From: Yamagishiella unicocca
Lineage: Eukaryota > Chlorophyta > Chlorophyceae > Chlamydomonadales > Volvocaceae
Assembly (NCBI GenBank): GCA_003116995.1
Contig: BDSL01000057.1
Location: forward strand, 310,001 to 374,000
Length of the DNA: 64,000 nt
Reading direction: 5' to 3'
Position numbers and translations under genes: made by a program. Within the stretch, counting starts at the first letter, position 1. Each line of letters starts with the position of its first letter. This document shows, one piece after another, positions 32,442-43,812 of the stretch. The notes beneath the pieces are model-generated. The model was not told the origin of the DNA, did no database searches, and saw only the letters and a program-made list of their open reading frames with translations.

Positions 32442-33035
32442 ATGTCATCATCCCAAAGATATAAAGACTTTTTTGCTCTGACACGCGTCGCGGTACGGCT
32501 GCTGAAGGAGCGGCCCCGTGTCGTCAAGCAATCCTTGGCAGGCGACAACAACCAGGCCGTCAGTGCTGTGGAAGTACAGCGGCGCGATTATATAAGCAGC
32601 CTTCGTGCTCGCATGCGATCCAAGCTTGGGGAACGGGACCAGCGGTGAACGGATGTGGCGGGGATGACCTCGCGGATAATGCAGCCGCAGCCTCACGCAG
32701 CAGTTGGAACCACGCCAATGTGGACACTTGCAGACGCCCATGTTGCGCAAGCCGGCCTCTCCGCGCCACGGCTCCACGCACCCGCCGATGCCGCCTCATC
32801 GGCATCCATACTTGCGCCAGAGCCCGCCTCAAAGCATTCCGCACGCAGACGACGCATGTGTATTCGTTAGCCGTAATGCGCGGCGGACGTTGTACGCGCG
32901 GGCTTTTCGCACGTGCCGCTGGTAGTCGACCCCGTGGAAATGGACGAGCCTCCCCTGGAGCAGCTTCATGAGAGCTGGCAGGGGCACGTTGGCCCGTCTG
33001 TAGTCTACGATGGCAGCGATGACGACTCGTGTTAG
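32442..33035 (+). CDS. Possible small gene divergent from the lipase (structure unresolved)
   Basis: An ATG at 32442 opens 68 residues of basic, protein-like sequence (MSSSQRYKDFFALTRVAVRL) to TGA 32646-32648. The same frame then reads open, and coding-like, to TAG 32868-32870, then again (VPLVVDPVEMDEPPLEQLHE) to a stop at 33033-33035. The GT at 32645-32646 is a possible donor, so the internal stops may lie in introns, but I could not find a phase-consistent acceptor. A TGTAA lies near 33205. No family recognised. It could instead be a 68-residue single-exon protein. Confidence 0.3.
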
Positions 33036-33960
33036 GTATTAGACCCTGGCGTACCCTCGGAGCTTCATCTTATTGCATTGCAAGCTGGGTGTGTGGCCGC
33101 CTCCGCGTAGGCACCTGATGGTTGCTGTCAGAATGAGTTCTGCAGACCGGAAAGGAACTACTTGCGCGCCTGATGTGAAGTGGCTTGCCAGCGTCAGGAC
33201 ATGTATGTAAGCGGTCTGCAAGGAGGCCTGCGGTCTGCAAGGAGGCCTGCGGTCTGCTGCTGTGGTGACTGCGCGCAGTCATCGTCAACAGGCGTGCTAG
33301 TAGTGGGCAGGCGCCAGTGCTGATGCAGAGAGACCGCAGTAGGTGGATGTGAGGTCGAGCCGAGGAGAGCGGCTGAAGTAACAGGGCTGGCGATGGCAGC
33401 TCCGTCCTGGGCAGCTTCTCCCACTATGGCACGATCAACCGAAGGCATGGCCGTTGGTAGCCTTTGACTGTAAGCAGGCCGAGCAGGGGCCTAAAGTCGT
33501 ATTGCCACGAAGCTCAATCCCGAATATTTTGGGACAACTGGTCCGGCTGCACCGAGGGGTCGCTCCGACGATCGTGACGGTGGCACGAATGTTTGGCACA
33601 CCCGGGACAAAAAGATGTGATGAATGTAACCCCGGGACGCCTGCCAATCGCTCATTCCATGGGAGATGTGAGTTGTAGGAGGCAGGCTCACGGGAAGAAC
33701 GCTCGCCATTCCATTGACATGAGGATAAGGAACGTCGGGTGATCGGATGCGTGACATTAGGCTGGCGACCTCGAGTAGTACCACGGCAGTCCCGCCACTC
33801 ACGGCATGCCGTTCTGCACTTCCGCAGCGACCTTGGTTATTACAGGCACGAGGGAGCGCAGCCAGCACGGCAGTCCCACGTGTGCAGCTACTACACACGC
33901 TACATACGCGGCTAGCAAGTTCACCCTTGTGACGCTATACGCGCGCGCGCACATTTAGTA
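33036..33960. other. Intergenic, one short tandem repeat
   Basis: No gene seen. Around 33219-33260 a 20-bp unit (GCGGTCTGCAAGGAGGCCT) occurs twice with a third partial copy. Confidence 0.5.
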
Positions 33961-34516
33961 ATGTCTCGGAAGGACGAGCTCAGATCAACCAAGCAGGATA
34001 GTAACAACAATAACCTTGTCATTTCGGTCAATAATGCCCCTGGGCGGATGGAAGAATTAGTGCAGAATCCCAGTTATCGCGGAGGGCATCCTGGTGAATA
34101 CCCAACTCAATTTAAAACATACACCGCCGATTACAAAGTCACGGATAAAAATGCAGCCGTTGGGCCCGCGGGGCGAGACCCCACGCACGGCGCGTGCGGA
34201 TATATAGATATGCTCAAAAGCTTATCATGTTCATGCGCCTACCCACCTGGCACGTAAATTTTCAGCAGTCTTAAGTAATGACACTTACACGCAATACGAA
34301 GCGACGTTCTCCAATCCCATGCCCGTAATAAGCGACGTCTCTCCGTTCGAACGCGAAGATGCTCCTCAACCCCCGGGCGCCCTCTTCCCGCCGCACCATC
34401 CAGGTCGATCAGCGGCGAGGTCGAGTACCGGTACTGCTACGCTTCGCCGGTCTTTCAATTTTGGGCAGGGTAGCTGGGCCAGCGGCCAGCGTCAGCAGGC
34501 CCGGCTAGACATTTAA
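33961..34516 (+). CDS. Possible small two-exon gene of unknown function
   Basis: Proposed exons 33961-34093 and 34266-34516. The donor (CCTG|GTGAAT) and the acceptor (ATTTTCAG|CAGTC) have compatible phase and give ~127 residues with no transmembrane segment: an Asn-rich start (DSNNNNLVISVNN), then SNDTYTQYEATFSNPMP and a Ser/Arg/Gly-rich tail ending at TAA. No domain recognised. It converges on the first ABCG gene, whose stop is 137 bp away. Codons are less GC-biased than in the neighbours. This could also be a chance reading frame in the ABCG 3' flank. Confidence 0.3.
34285..34289 (-). terminator. Candidate TGTAA poly(A) signal of the first ABCG gene
   Basis: TTACA on the plus strand, about 365 nt past the stop at 34653; the first TGTAA met on the minus strand. 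Confidence 0.4.
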
Positions 34517-34652
34517 CATTCAAGCACGTACGACGGGTTCATCTTGCTCGTGCACCCAATGCCCAGCAGGATGCAACCGAAGGAACACAGCCTAGCTATC
34601 GTGGGGCACGCTGTCATTCTCACGTTGCACGACGGCCGCTAATAATAGGCCC

Positions 34653-37600
34653 TCAGTGCTTGAGAAAACGGACGCCTACGTAAGCAATCGCGCGACAGAT
34701 GATGATGTAGCCAATGAGCACTCCCGCGCAGCCACCGATGGTGATGTAGTCGAGGCCGAGTAAGTCGATGGTTTGGGTGCCAGAGGTGATGGGGCACTGT
34801 CCATTCACGAGCTGACTTGAAGTGCAGTACAGGTCCAGGCCGTCGAGCTCGTTGAGGGAGACGCCCACATACCTGAACAGCGACGGGAATCATTGCGGTC
34901 AGTTGAGCCGTATATGCTTTTTGTTCCGTGCGTTCAGTTAGCAGTAGTTAGAAAGGACCTAATGGATTGCTGAAGTGCATCTTACGCTGACGACGGCGTG
35001 AAGAGCTTCATTAATTTGCTGTGCTAAGCCCGGCATCGGAAAGCCGGGATCCAACAGGTTTATTTCCTATGCCGCGGCATCGGTTGCCGCCGGTAAGAAA
35101 ATGCACTAGACAGACGTACTGGGGCGCGGTTGTGCCAGCGGGTGCTAGGATGCCAGTATTCGGGCGCGGTTGTGCCAGCGGGTGCTAGGATGACAGTATT
35201 CGGGCGCGCCTCCGCAGGCCTCCGTTGCAAAGCGAACGCACTCACGTGTACTGGACGTAAGACATTGCGTTGAGCCAATGAAAGTGCTTGGGCGTTGCGG
35301 CGGGAGACAAGAAGAAGCCTCCGAAGAGGCGGCAGACCTCGAGGGCCTGATTGTTGATGGGGCCAGGCAGGGCAAGGGAGGTAAAGAGCCGGTCGCTCAT
35401 AGGGATGGCGTCGACGCGTTAGTCGAGCATGCAATGGATATGTTTGGAACGCATTGCAGGCCTAGCCGTAAATAAGTGTGGCAGATACAGCAGAGCGCAT
35501 GTTATAATGTTGGAGCAAACTGGTTTCAAGCACGTCAACCTAGCAAACACACATATTTCATTACGACGCCTTTCGTGCGCCGTCGGTTTGGCAACTGCAC
35601 GCATCGGTCGTTTGACACCCGCTTGCGATCGTCAATCGTAGCAGACCAGCTTCCTCCTTAACGCCCAGCCCCTCTCCTTGCTCCCCCAACATTACGACAA
35701 TTGGGCACTTCCCCCTGGGTGGTTGATGCCGCTGTTTGTAGTACCTGGTACGGGGTTTCTGGTGGCTTGCGGTATCTCGGTCAAATGGATTTTTGTCCTT
35801 CCTGCGTCTCTTTCAGTGTCAGGCGATGCGCCCGATGGCTCTACCTCGCGGTCTCGGCCCACTATAACCATTCCTACTATAACTACTATAACGCACCATG
35901 GGTAGGACAGTCACCGCCATGTCCGTGGTCCTCACTAGGGCCGAAATGGCGAGCGCCATGCTGGTGGCGGCAAGGTTGCACAGCACCATGAAGGCCAAGT
36001 AGATGAAGAACTTGGACGCCAGGGGCTGGAAGCCCACAAGCCAGTAGACGGTGCAGGAGAAGATAATGGGTGCAGGTAGCATGACAAGCGTGTCGATCGC
36101 GTTCTTGGCCAGAAAGTAGGCGCTGACGTAGTAGGTGCCCGCGGCGCGCTCGCGAAGCGACAGCATGCGCTCCGAGGGGAAGGTGTTGATGATGGCCAGC
36201 GCACCGAAAATGCCCTGCGTGGGTGATGGTGGGTACATATGTAGATGCATGACTACCCTCTATACAGTTTTGTGGACGCAAGCGCCTTATATCACAAAAA
36301 GCACGTCGATGGCTGGGTAGGGAGAAAGCGCAGACTGGTTGGGGTGGGTGGGTGCCAGGCAGGCAGGCAGACTGGTTGGGGTGGGTGGGTGCCAGCAGGC
36401 AGGCAGGTAAGATGTAGATAGGGGCGAAGTAGCCGCGGGGTGTGGAAGACAGGTTTAGGCAAGCAGGGTAACGCGCGGAAGCTTAGACGCGGTGTCATCA
36501 TTTGTGCAATTTATGTTTCTTCTCCCTGCGTCTCTTTCAGTGCAGGCGATGCGCCTGATGGCTCCACCTTACGGTCTGGGGCCCACTGTAACAGTTCGTA
36601 CTACCTATATGATACGTGAAGGCTGAAGGGGGCAGTTCAACACGCAGGAAGTGGATGGTGACAAACCGTATGATGGTATCCAAACCCTTTAGTAAATGTT
36701 GTATGGGCTGCGATGCCGATGAGAAACTCGCAACTCGCACCGACCTGGTTGATGACCGTGAAGAAGAGCACGGGCTGACGGCGCGTTGTCGAGGTTTGGC
36801 TGGTGCCAATCTTCAGGAAGACAGTGCCAATAAGTATGGCCATGATGACGGTCTGGGCGAGCAGAACATACGTCGACATGCGTTTCCGCCTGGCCTCCTT
36901 CCAGCTGCGACGCATCAGCACGCGGAACTGGGCTTGCCACGTGGTGCCATCATCCGGCAGCGCGAGAGGCATCGCGTTGTTCAGGAGGTCGTCCACATCC
37001 GGCGGCTCATAGGCACTGCTCAGCGACTGCTCCCTCTTTGAGACGCTGTCTGGGCTCTCACCAGGCGTGGCGGTGATGGCGTCTGCAACATACAGCGGGA
37101 GGCCGGCAGGCTCGTTGGCACATGGCGCATGCATATTCCAGTACCAGCAGCAGCAGGCACAGGACTTCCTTATGCAACGGCATTGCAGTCCCCACGCACG
37201 TCAGCGGGCGGCGGGGCGCGCCGTCGCGGCATCTGTAGGTACGATTTTGAGTGCAGTAGAGAGTACGTAACCTAAAAGGATGCCCAAGCATTGTCGAAGG
37301 GAGGGCGTCGTAACCCGCAGAACTTGCGGCCCCGCGTATCATACGCCGCCGTAGAACACAGGTGGCATGCTTGCTGCCGTAGAACACAGGTTGTATGCTT
37401 GCGCCGTGTAGCGGACTAAGACGGCAGGGTGCGTGTGACACTCGCTCTTGTCGTGACACAGTGCGCGATTGACACAGTGTAGTCACTTAGTGTAGTCACT
37501 GTTCTAAGTGCGTGGACTGCAGTGTCTAAGTGGATCCGTTATTGCCGTACGAGCGTTGCGATGCGCCGGTGCTAAGGGACCGTGTGGTCCCTGTGCCAGG

Positions 37601-40600
37601 CAGTCCGCGACTGCCTGGAATCGAACCCACAGTAATAATGTAACGAATACATGTGAGCTACTTCTCGCGAAGTCTGGCGCATCAAGGCAGGACCGGGATG
37701 CTAGGCTGAACTCGGACTCATTCTCGACCCAGCCCCTGATGTGCACTCCGAGCAGTGGCAGTCATGCAGCTAGGTTAACCACGCCCGAGTGCGTGCGCGT
37801 ATCGCCTTTACGAGGATCGCCGTTGCCAGGACTGTGTCGCGACACTCTGGGTGGTTTGCCTTTCGGAACCGTCGGTTTTCCTTGCTTTCCTTGTCTCTTT
37901 CAGTGCCAGGCGATGCGCCCGATGCTCTACCTTTTAAGGTCTGGAGCCCACTGTAACAATTACAACAACTCGCCTCATAGCCGACATGCGGCATCGAAGG
38001 TACCTCCACTACTACTACCTTTTGCGCTTTGAGAACGAAAGCGAAGTTCCTTTACTAAAACGTAACCTACACTATTTACTGGTACGTTCGGCAACTACCT
38101 AACGTATGGTCTCACCCAGAATGTGGTCGGCGGGGTTCTCATATGGCGGGCAAGGGAAGCCCGCTCGTTCGAAGAAATCGAGAGCCCCCTTCGCCCCGCC
38201 CTGGTACACGACGACGCCGCGGTTCAGCAGAATCAGCTGGTCAAAGAGGTTGAAGATCTTGGATTGCGGCCTGCGAGAAGTTACGGTGTGAGGTGGGCTT
38301 GAAGTCCTAGCTTCGCAGGGCCCTTAGTTGAAAGGTCAGGCCCCTCTGAAAGTCACGCAAACTGGCTTAACGTATTCGGTATCAATTCGAAATCGTTAGC
38401 GGAGCCTTATTGCTTACTGGTGAATAGAGCAGACCACAGTGCACATGCCGCCGGTAACCAGGCCCTTCAGCAGCTTGCACAGCAACAGCGCAGTGACGCT
38501 GTCCAGCCCGCTGGTGGGCTCGTCCTGCGAGCGGGTGGGGCAGGGTAGCATAAGCGACGAAGGGCGGCAGTGTCGCGGCCAGGGCAGGGCGTGGCAGGGC
38601 AGGGCAGGGGGTCCAGGCATGTCCATGTGGCGAGGCCGCCAAAGCAGCATAAACGACGCGTCATATATGTACGGCAGTGTCGCGAGCAGCTAGCTCGCAG
38701 CAACAGGGCGGCGGCAGCAGAGCGAGATTCAGGATAGCGGAAACCTAAGCGAATCTTTGAGTCGGCGAACTCGTCCACCGGCAAGCAATGCTTCAGTTGT
38801 GAACACCGTCAGGAAGTCCGTGGGCCTATTCATCAATCCGCCAAACAACTCCTCACCAGGAACAGCAGCGCGGGCTTGGTCAGCAGCTCCATCGCTATAC
38901 ACAGGCGCTTGCGCTCGCCGCCGCTGATTCCCTTCTTCATGGGACTGCCCACGATGACGCCCTTCACGTGAGCGAGGCCCATCTGCGTGTGTAAAGCGCA
39001 GGGAAGGTACGCGTGAACGGACCCATGGCGTCTTTACATACGGTAACAATGTAACATGGGTTAAACAGTGATAACGGCGCACAAAAAGGCGCAGGTGGAG
39101 AGTATTAGTGGTGGTGACAGCTTGACAGCAGGTTATAGTAGCTTGTATGAATGCAGACCTGCTGCTGCAAGTAGCAGCGTGCGTGCCCCCAGCCTCGTTA
39201 CATACACGGTGCGTGCGTACCTGGCTCGTTCGAGCCAAGCAGGGCGGTCCCCCAACCCGGCGCTTTCCACCCCTACTCCGCCTCCATCCCCTCCTAAATC
39301 CCTTATGAGCACCTCATTGCAATGACACGCACCTGGCGGATCACTTCGTCCACCCGCTGCGTGCGCTCCTCGCGTGTCATCGTTCGTGGCATCCGGAGCT
39401 CGGCGGTGTATCCCAGCGTCTCCTCCACTGTGAAGTGCGGGTTCAACACGTCATCCTGCAAGAGGATTTCGTTGCGATTGTTACACGCGTGGAAAGCACA
39501 GGCCTTGCTATTCCTTAATGCGCTTGCTTGGACTACCTTTTTTTTGCTAATGAGTGTGGTAGCATGGTGCAAGCGTACGGCAGTCAATACGACGTGTATG
39601 TATGTCCCGAGTGTAAATGGCGTTTCCCTGCGTTGCGCGTACGGGGGCCGATGGATGTATGCAGCATCCGTGTTCAAAAGACTTGCGTCAGCATTTTGAA
39701 CTTCGCGTAAGGTTTCCTTTTCCAGCACACGGGCTCAAGCAAGAGGTAGCAATCTCGTCATGCATGACGACGGTGCCTGTTTGCGCATCCCGGTCCAAAT
39801 GGGACATGCATGTGTTAGGAGTAGGGAAATGCATGTGGGTTGTGGACGCTAGTTCTCCCGGTCGTTACCTGCATCACGTAACCGGCCATCTTCTTAAGCT
39901 CAGCGTTGCTGTACGGCTGTCCGTTCAGCTTGAGTTCTCCCGAAAGGCACATCCCTCGGTCCAGCCGGCAGGAGAGTGCGTTGAGGAGGGTGGACTTCCC
40001 GCTTCCTGAAGGACCCTGGCGTTGGAGACAAAGGTTACGGCTTGGATGGCTAGCAGTGGGACGGAGCGGTGCGTTTAGATGCGGCTGGTCTCATGGACTA
40101 TGTGCAGTTACGGATCGGTAGATGTAGGTATGTGCAGCATGGCTGCGGACAGAGCATCCAAGCAGGCATCTCAGCAGTTGTTCAGATAGCGGCAGACGGG
40201 CAGAGTTCGACACAGGAAGTAAAACGCGTTATATGCTGACGACGGGGGACCTAGGTAGTTGATTGTTCGTTGGCAGCGGGTTGCGGTAGCAAGCCCATGA
40301 GCAACCCCTGGATGACATGGATGATATGGCTTGCTATTGTCAAACGATTGACAGTTAGGTATCGTGTTCCACTTTTTTGCGATATCGCGCGCGTTAGCCG
40401 AAAGCTCCCTATAGCTATGGAACTGGCCACAGCGCTTCACTACGGTCGATTGGTTTTGCCCAAAAATAACCGGGTCATCTACCAGGCAAGGATCGGCCAC
40501 GCCGGGGTGATGAGGATTGGCGGCACAACAGAAACTCGCTCACATACGTCGCCAGCTGCAGCGTCACTTTCCGGCAAACGCGCGTGACCATGCGACATCA

Positions 40601-40850
40601 TCATGAAACAGCTATCACTTACCATGATTGCGTAAAATCCACCGGTGACCTTGCCAGTGGCGTCGACTAACATGGTGCGCTTCTGTCGTGGAGCGTTCAC
40701 TGATAGGTGCTTCCATGCAAGGAAGACAGACGGATTGTAGTTTTCCGAAAGAACCAGAGCACCTCCTTTCGCTGCAACGCCGCTGTCCTCGGCAATTAGC
40801 TTTGGAGGAACATCGGCCAGCTCGCCTCCAACGTTCACTACGTGCTCCAT
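34653..40850 (-). CDS. ABCG-type half-transporter, copy 1 (620 aa, ten exons)
   Basis: ATP-binding cassette transporter of subfamily G (WBC half-size, nucleotide-binding domain first), acting as a dimer to export lipids or other hydrophobic compounds. Exons on the minus strand: 40850-40623, 40015-39869, 39455-39333, 38982-38857, 38524-38418, 38270-38116, 37082-36745, 36214-35897, 35346-35246, 34872-34653. Motifs: Walker A GPSGSGKST at residue 77; C-loop ISGGE at about 185; Walker B and D-loop ALLFLDEPTSGLDS at about 204; H-loop in CSIHQ. Six membrane segments follow (for example LLAQTVIMAILIGTVFL and GGCAGVLIGYIIICRAIAY). Its introns hold several LINE-like and tandem repeats absent from copy 2. 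All motifs are intact, so it looks functional. The substrate is unknown. Confidence 0.92.
35122..35201. repeat. 40-bp tandem duplication in intron 9 of ABCG copy 1
   Basis: GGGCGCGGTTGTGCCAGCGG and its following 20 bases occur at 35122 and again at 35162, with a truncated start of a third copy at 35202. Confidence 0.9.
35771..35896 (+). repeat. LINE-like 3' end repeat, copy 1
   Basis: Shares GGCGATGCGCCCGATGGCTC, then CTACC, GGTCT and GCCCACT with the copies at 36507, 37838, 47978 and 50222, and ends in an imperfect ACTATA tail. It abuts the donor site of exon 8 of ABCG copy 1 (antisense to the gene). Confidence 0.6.
36319..36412. repeat. 40-bp tandem duplication in intron 7 of ABCG copy 1
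   Basis: GACTGGTTGGGGTGGGTGGG followed by TGCCAGGCAGGCAGGC occurs twice with a small length difference. Confidence 0.85.
36507..36605 (+). repeat. LINE-like 3' end repeat, copy 2
   Basis: Contains CTCTTTCAGTGCAGGCGATG and the shared end GGGGCCCACTGTAACAGT; lies in intron 7 of ABCG copy 1, antisense. Confidence 0.6.
37540..37690 (-). repeat. tRNA-derived SINE-like sequence
   Basis: The minus strand carries an A-box-like TAGCTCACATG and, about 35 bases on, a perfect B-box GGTTCGATTCC, the two internal RNA polymerase III promoter parts of tRNA genes. The acceptor and T stems do not pair well, so it is not a functional tRNA; a tRNA-derived SINE head is the best reading. A 14-bp inverted repeat (GGCAGTC...GACTGCC) follows. 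Located in intron 6 of ABCG copy 1. Confidence 0.45.
37838..37985 (+). repeat. LINE-like 3' end repeat, copy 3
   Basis: Longest of the intronic copies. It matches the minus strand of 50222-50395 over about 130 bases, from GGGTGGTTTG through TTTCGGAACCGTCGGTTTTC to GGAGCCCACTGTAAC. Sits in intron 6 of ABCG copy 1, antisense. Confidence 0.7.
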
Positions 40851-43812
40851 TGTGCCAAATTCAACGGTCTTAAGCTGATATATCCTACATGGTGAAGTGA
40901 AGCGTGGAGAAGGTAAGCCGGTATTAGGGATGACGATGGCCGCGCTGGTTTACTTGGGCTGTCAGCAGGCGGATGCGTGGCGGACCAGCCACCGGCGACA
41001 GTAGTAGACGACATCGCGCGCTGAATGCGGCTCATATCAGAGTGCTGGCTTGCTGCAAGTCGGTGCGACCAAGATACAACTCCCGGCGCTACCGGTTTTA
41101 CTCCTGACTTTAATCGCACCTTTAGATAGTACCGTCGCACTGCTCACCAAAGTAAAAAATGTGCATAAGTCGTTTGTATTCGGTCAAGGCATGGGGTCAC
41201 TCCTCAATAAATGTGTGCATTACTGGGCCTAATGCACTGCCGTGCTGGCGGGCGGCCACGCTGTACCGACAGCGGCGCCGTACCAAGTCTTATCCGTTGG
41301 TAATACAGCTGCTTGGATTCCTTTTCGAGACATTTACCACGCATTACACGCAAGCGGCTGCGGGATGGGAGGATCAAAATCGCCCTTCGTATAGTGTAAC
41401 GCTATTGTTTTATGGGCACTGATCCATTGAATGTAGGGATGACATGTAACATTAATGTGATGCACTTCATGGAAGATGAAGGAGACCATAATCCAAGGCC
41501 ACTCTTCCCTCCGTACGCATGCCTTCGTCACATTTATTAATATGTTCGCAAGGGCACGCCTTGCTTTCTTATCCTTTCAATTCGCATAATATTTACTAAA
41601 GATAACATTATGTGTTGCCATCAGAGGCAATACGATGCGACGGCGTGACTTCCATCGCGACGCGTTAAATCTCGTGTCAAGCGCGGTGCAACCCGGCGCA
41701 ATTTTCATATAACATCCAGCTTTTTGTAATACATCCTCCCAGTGGATATTGCTCTTCGTATCTCCAGTTTGACGCTCGGGCGTCGTGAACTGCGCGAATG
41801 TAGAAACTGTAAGACTATTGCTAGCCTGCAAGGCAATCGGATTGATCGAGAAGCGCCCATAGGTTGATATTTTATACCTTGAGGGGCTTACGTCAGCTCG
41901 GCACACTTATGAATTACCAGTCGTAACATTGCGCCGCAATATTGCGCGCTCCGGCTGTTGGTCACATTCCTGTGAAGCGTTCGTTGGATTGAATGAATAC
42001 ATCCACTAAACATATAATGCACGAACGCTGTGCTGCGCTATGCGTGCTCGCATCGCTGCTGGGTGAGGACGTCTACTTGCTTGCCTGAGTTGCCCATGGT
42101 AACCACGAATCTTTGTCGTTTACAAAAAGGATACGTACCTTAGTATCCACGCACAAAGCTGTACCCGCCCGGCATGCAGGGCGTCCTTGGAGAGCGGAAC
42201 CTCCCGTATTTACCGAGCCGAATGTCACACATCGAACCTGATCGAACTAGTACCGAACACTGTAAAAATTTGCTATAATGCAATGGCGCAGATGTATCGG
42301 ACAGAGCGAAAAAAACCCAGGACTGTCGATCGCGATGTGTAGCGATCGCGCCTTGCAAGTTAGTAGTAATGCGTTGTCATACCGTGACTTCATCATACGT
42401 TAAGCCAGCGCTAGCAGCCAGCAGACGCGCCAAAAGGCACAGGGAAAACAAGACACCCCGCGCGCAGGGCCAAGAACTGCAGGGCCCCGACAAAAACGAA
42501 CAACCCAGGCAGCCCAAGGCCCACCGCAGGGAGAACGGAGCAACGGGTGGGTGGGCCCGACACCACCCCACCCGGCCCGCGGCACACCGAGGTGAGCAAA
42601 ACCCCGCAGGCGGGCCCAAAAATCAGCAACTGCCACCAACTGTGCGCGAGCGCGCGCACGGCACCAGGAGGGGGACCCCAGGTGCGCTGTCAGGGAATGT
42701 GGCCGTCACCCGGGACGGTTTGGCCACCTTGGCGCCTCGTCAATTCAAACAATGCCCTTCAGTTACTTTCCACTAGCGGTCAAATGAATGCCGGGCTACA
42801 ACCGCCAACTCCGGGGCGAATAGGAATGCAGGTGCGCGAAAGTCAGCGCGAGCAGGCGACGAGATCACTGAGCGGAAGGCAACTTATAGACGGGCGTACT
42901 CACGACATTAGGGTGCATTGATCATGTGTAATACAAATGGCAAACCTATGCTGCCAGGGTGACTGAAGCTAGTGGGTAAGGAAATGGCCAAGGCTAAGGC
43001 TACCGGCGGGGCTAAGTCTGGGGCTATCGGCGGCTATGGGCCAAGCTCAACGGCTATAAACCGGTGCAATGCAATCGATGTACAGCTAGTAAACGGTACA
43101 GCCTGAACCTGCTCGGCGGCTATCGGCCAGCACTCTTCGGGCACGAACCGCGGCAGGGAGCGAACAGTACTTTACGGAGACAAGTTTTTGCGGAGCCAAA
43201 GAAGTAGCAGCACCCGGAGGTGGCGAGACAGCGCCCCTCCGTGCGCGAAGACAGCCGAATCCAAATACGACTCCCGCATATCAGTGGTTCTGGAGCAACG
43301 GAAACGTTGTGACTCGATTACGCGCGAAGCTACCTCGAGGTACACTGAATTCCAGACAGCGCTCTGCAACTTAACGAAACGTATTTCCTGATCCGACTAG
43401 ATTGTGTCGAGCCACTTGAGGCCAGCTGAGGCTACTAACGGTCTTAACCAACTGCGTGTGCGGCTAGCGACGGTCCTGCACCACCGACGCCAGTATACCC
43501 TGATAGGGAATGGCACCGCCGGCCGGCGTGAATCAGCCCGGAGCGGGAAATCCGTGGGTCGGTATTGAAAAGTAAAACCGATTAAAAAGCTTTTTGTACG
43601 TACATACGTTTGTAATAGCATACATGCTGCGTGAAGAACTTGGTCATAGCATACATGCTGCGTGAAGAACTTGGCCTACAGTAGGTAACTAAACCAGGAG
43701 GTCGAGTGCGCGATCCCCGCTGCTATTATGCCTAGACGGACGTGAACAAGGGCCTCGTGCGGCTTTCGAAACGTTTTAAAAGCCGGTCTAGAGGTGGATC
43801 GTGGAAAACTTG
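40851..43812. other. Upstream region of ABCG copy 1, AT-rich, no supported gene
   Basis: Should contain the promoter of ABCG copy 1. From about 41330 to 42330 the base composition is much more AT-rich than the genes around it. A minus-strand frame at 41577-41906 reads protein-like (for example SNIHWEDVLQKAGCYMKIAP) but has no ATG, no splice support and no family I know. A tandem 31-bp repeat lies at 43615-43674. Confidence 0.45.
43615..43674. repeat. 31-bp tandem duplication beside the DIRS-like element
   Basis: ATAGCATACATGCTGCGTGA with nine further bases repeats at 43615 and 43646. Confidence 0.9.

Noticed and set aside
37540..37690. A functional tRNA gene
   Set aside because: The B-box is good but the T and acceptor stems do not pair; only a SINE-like label is supportable.
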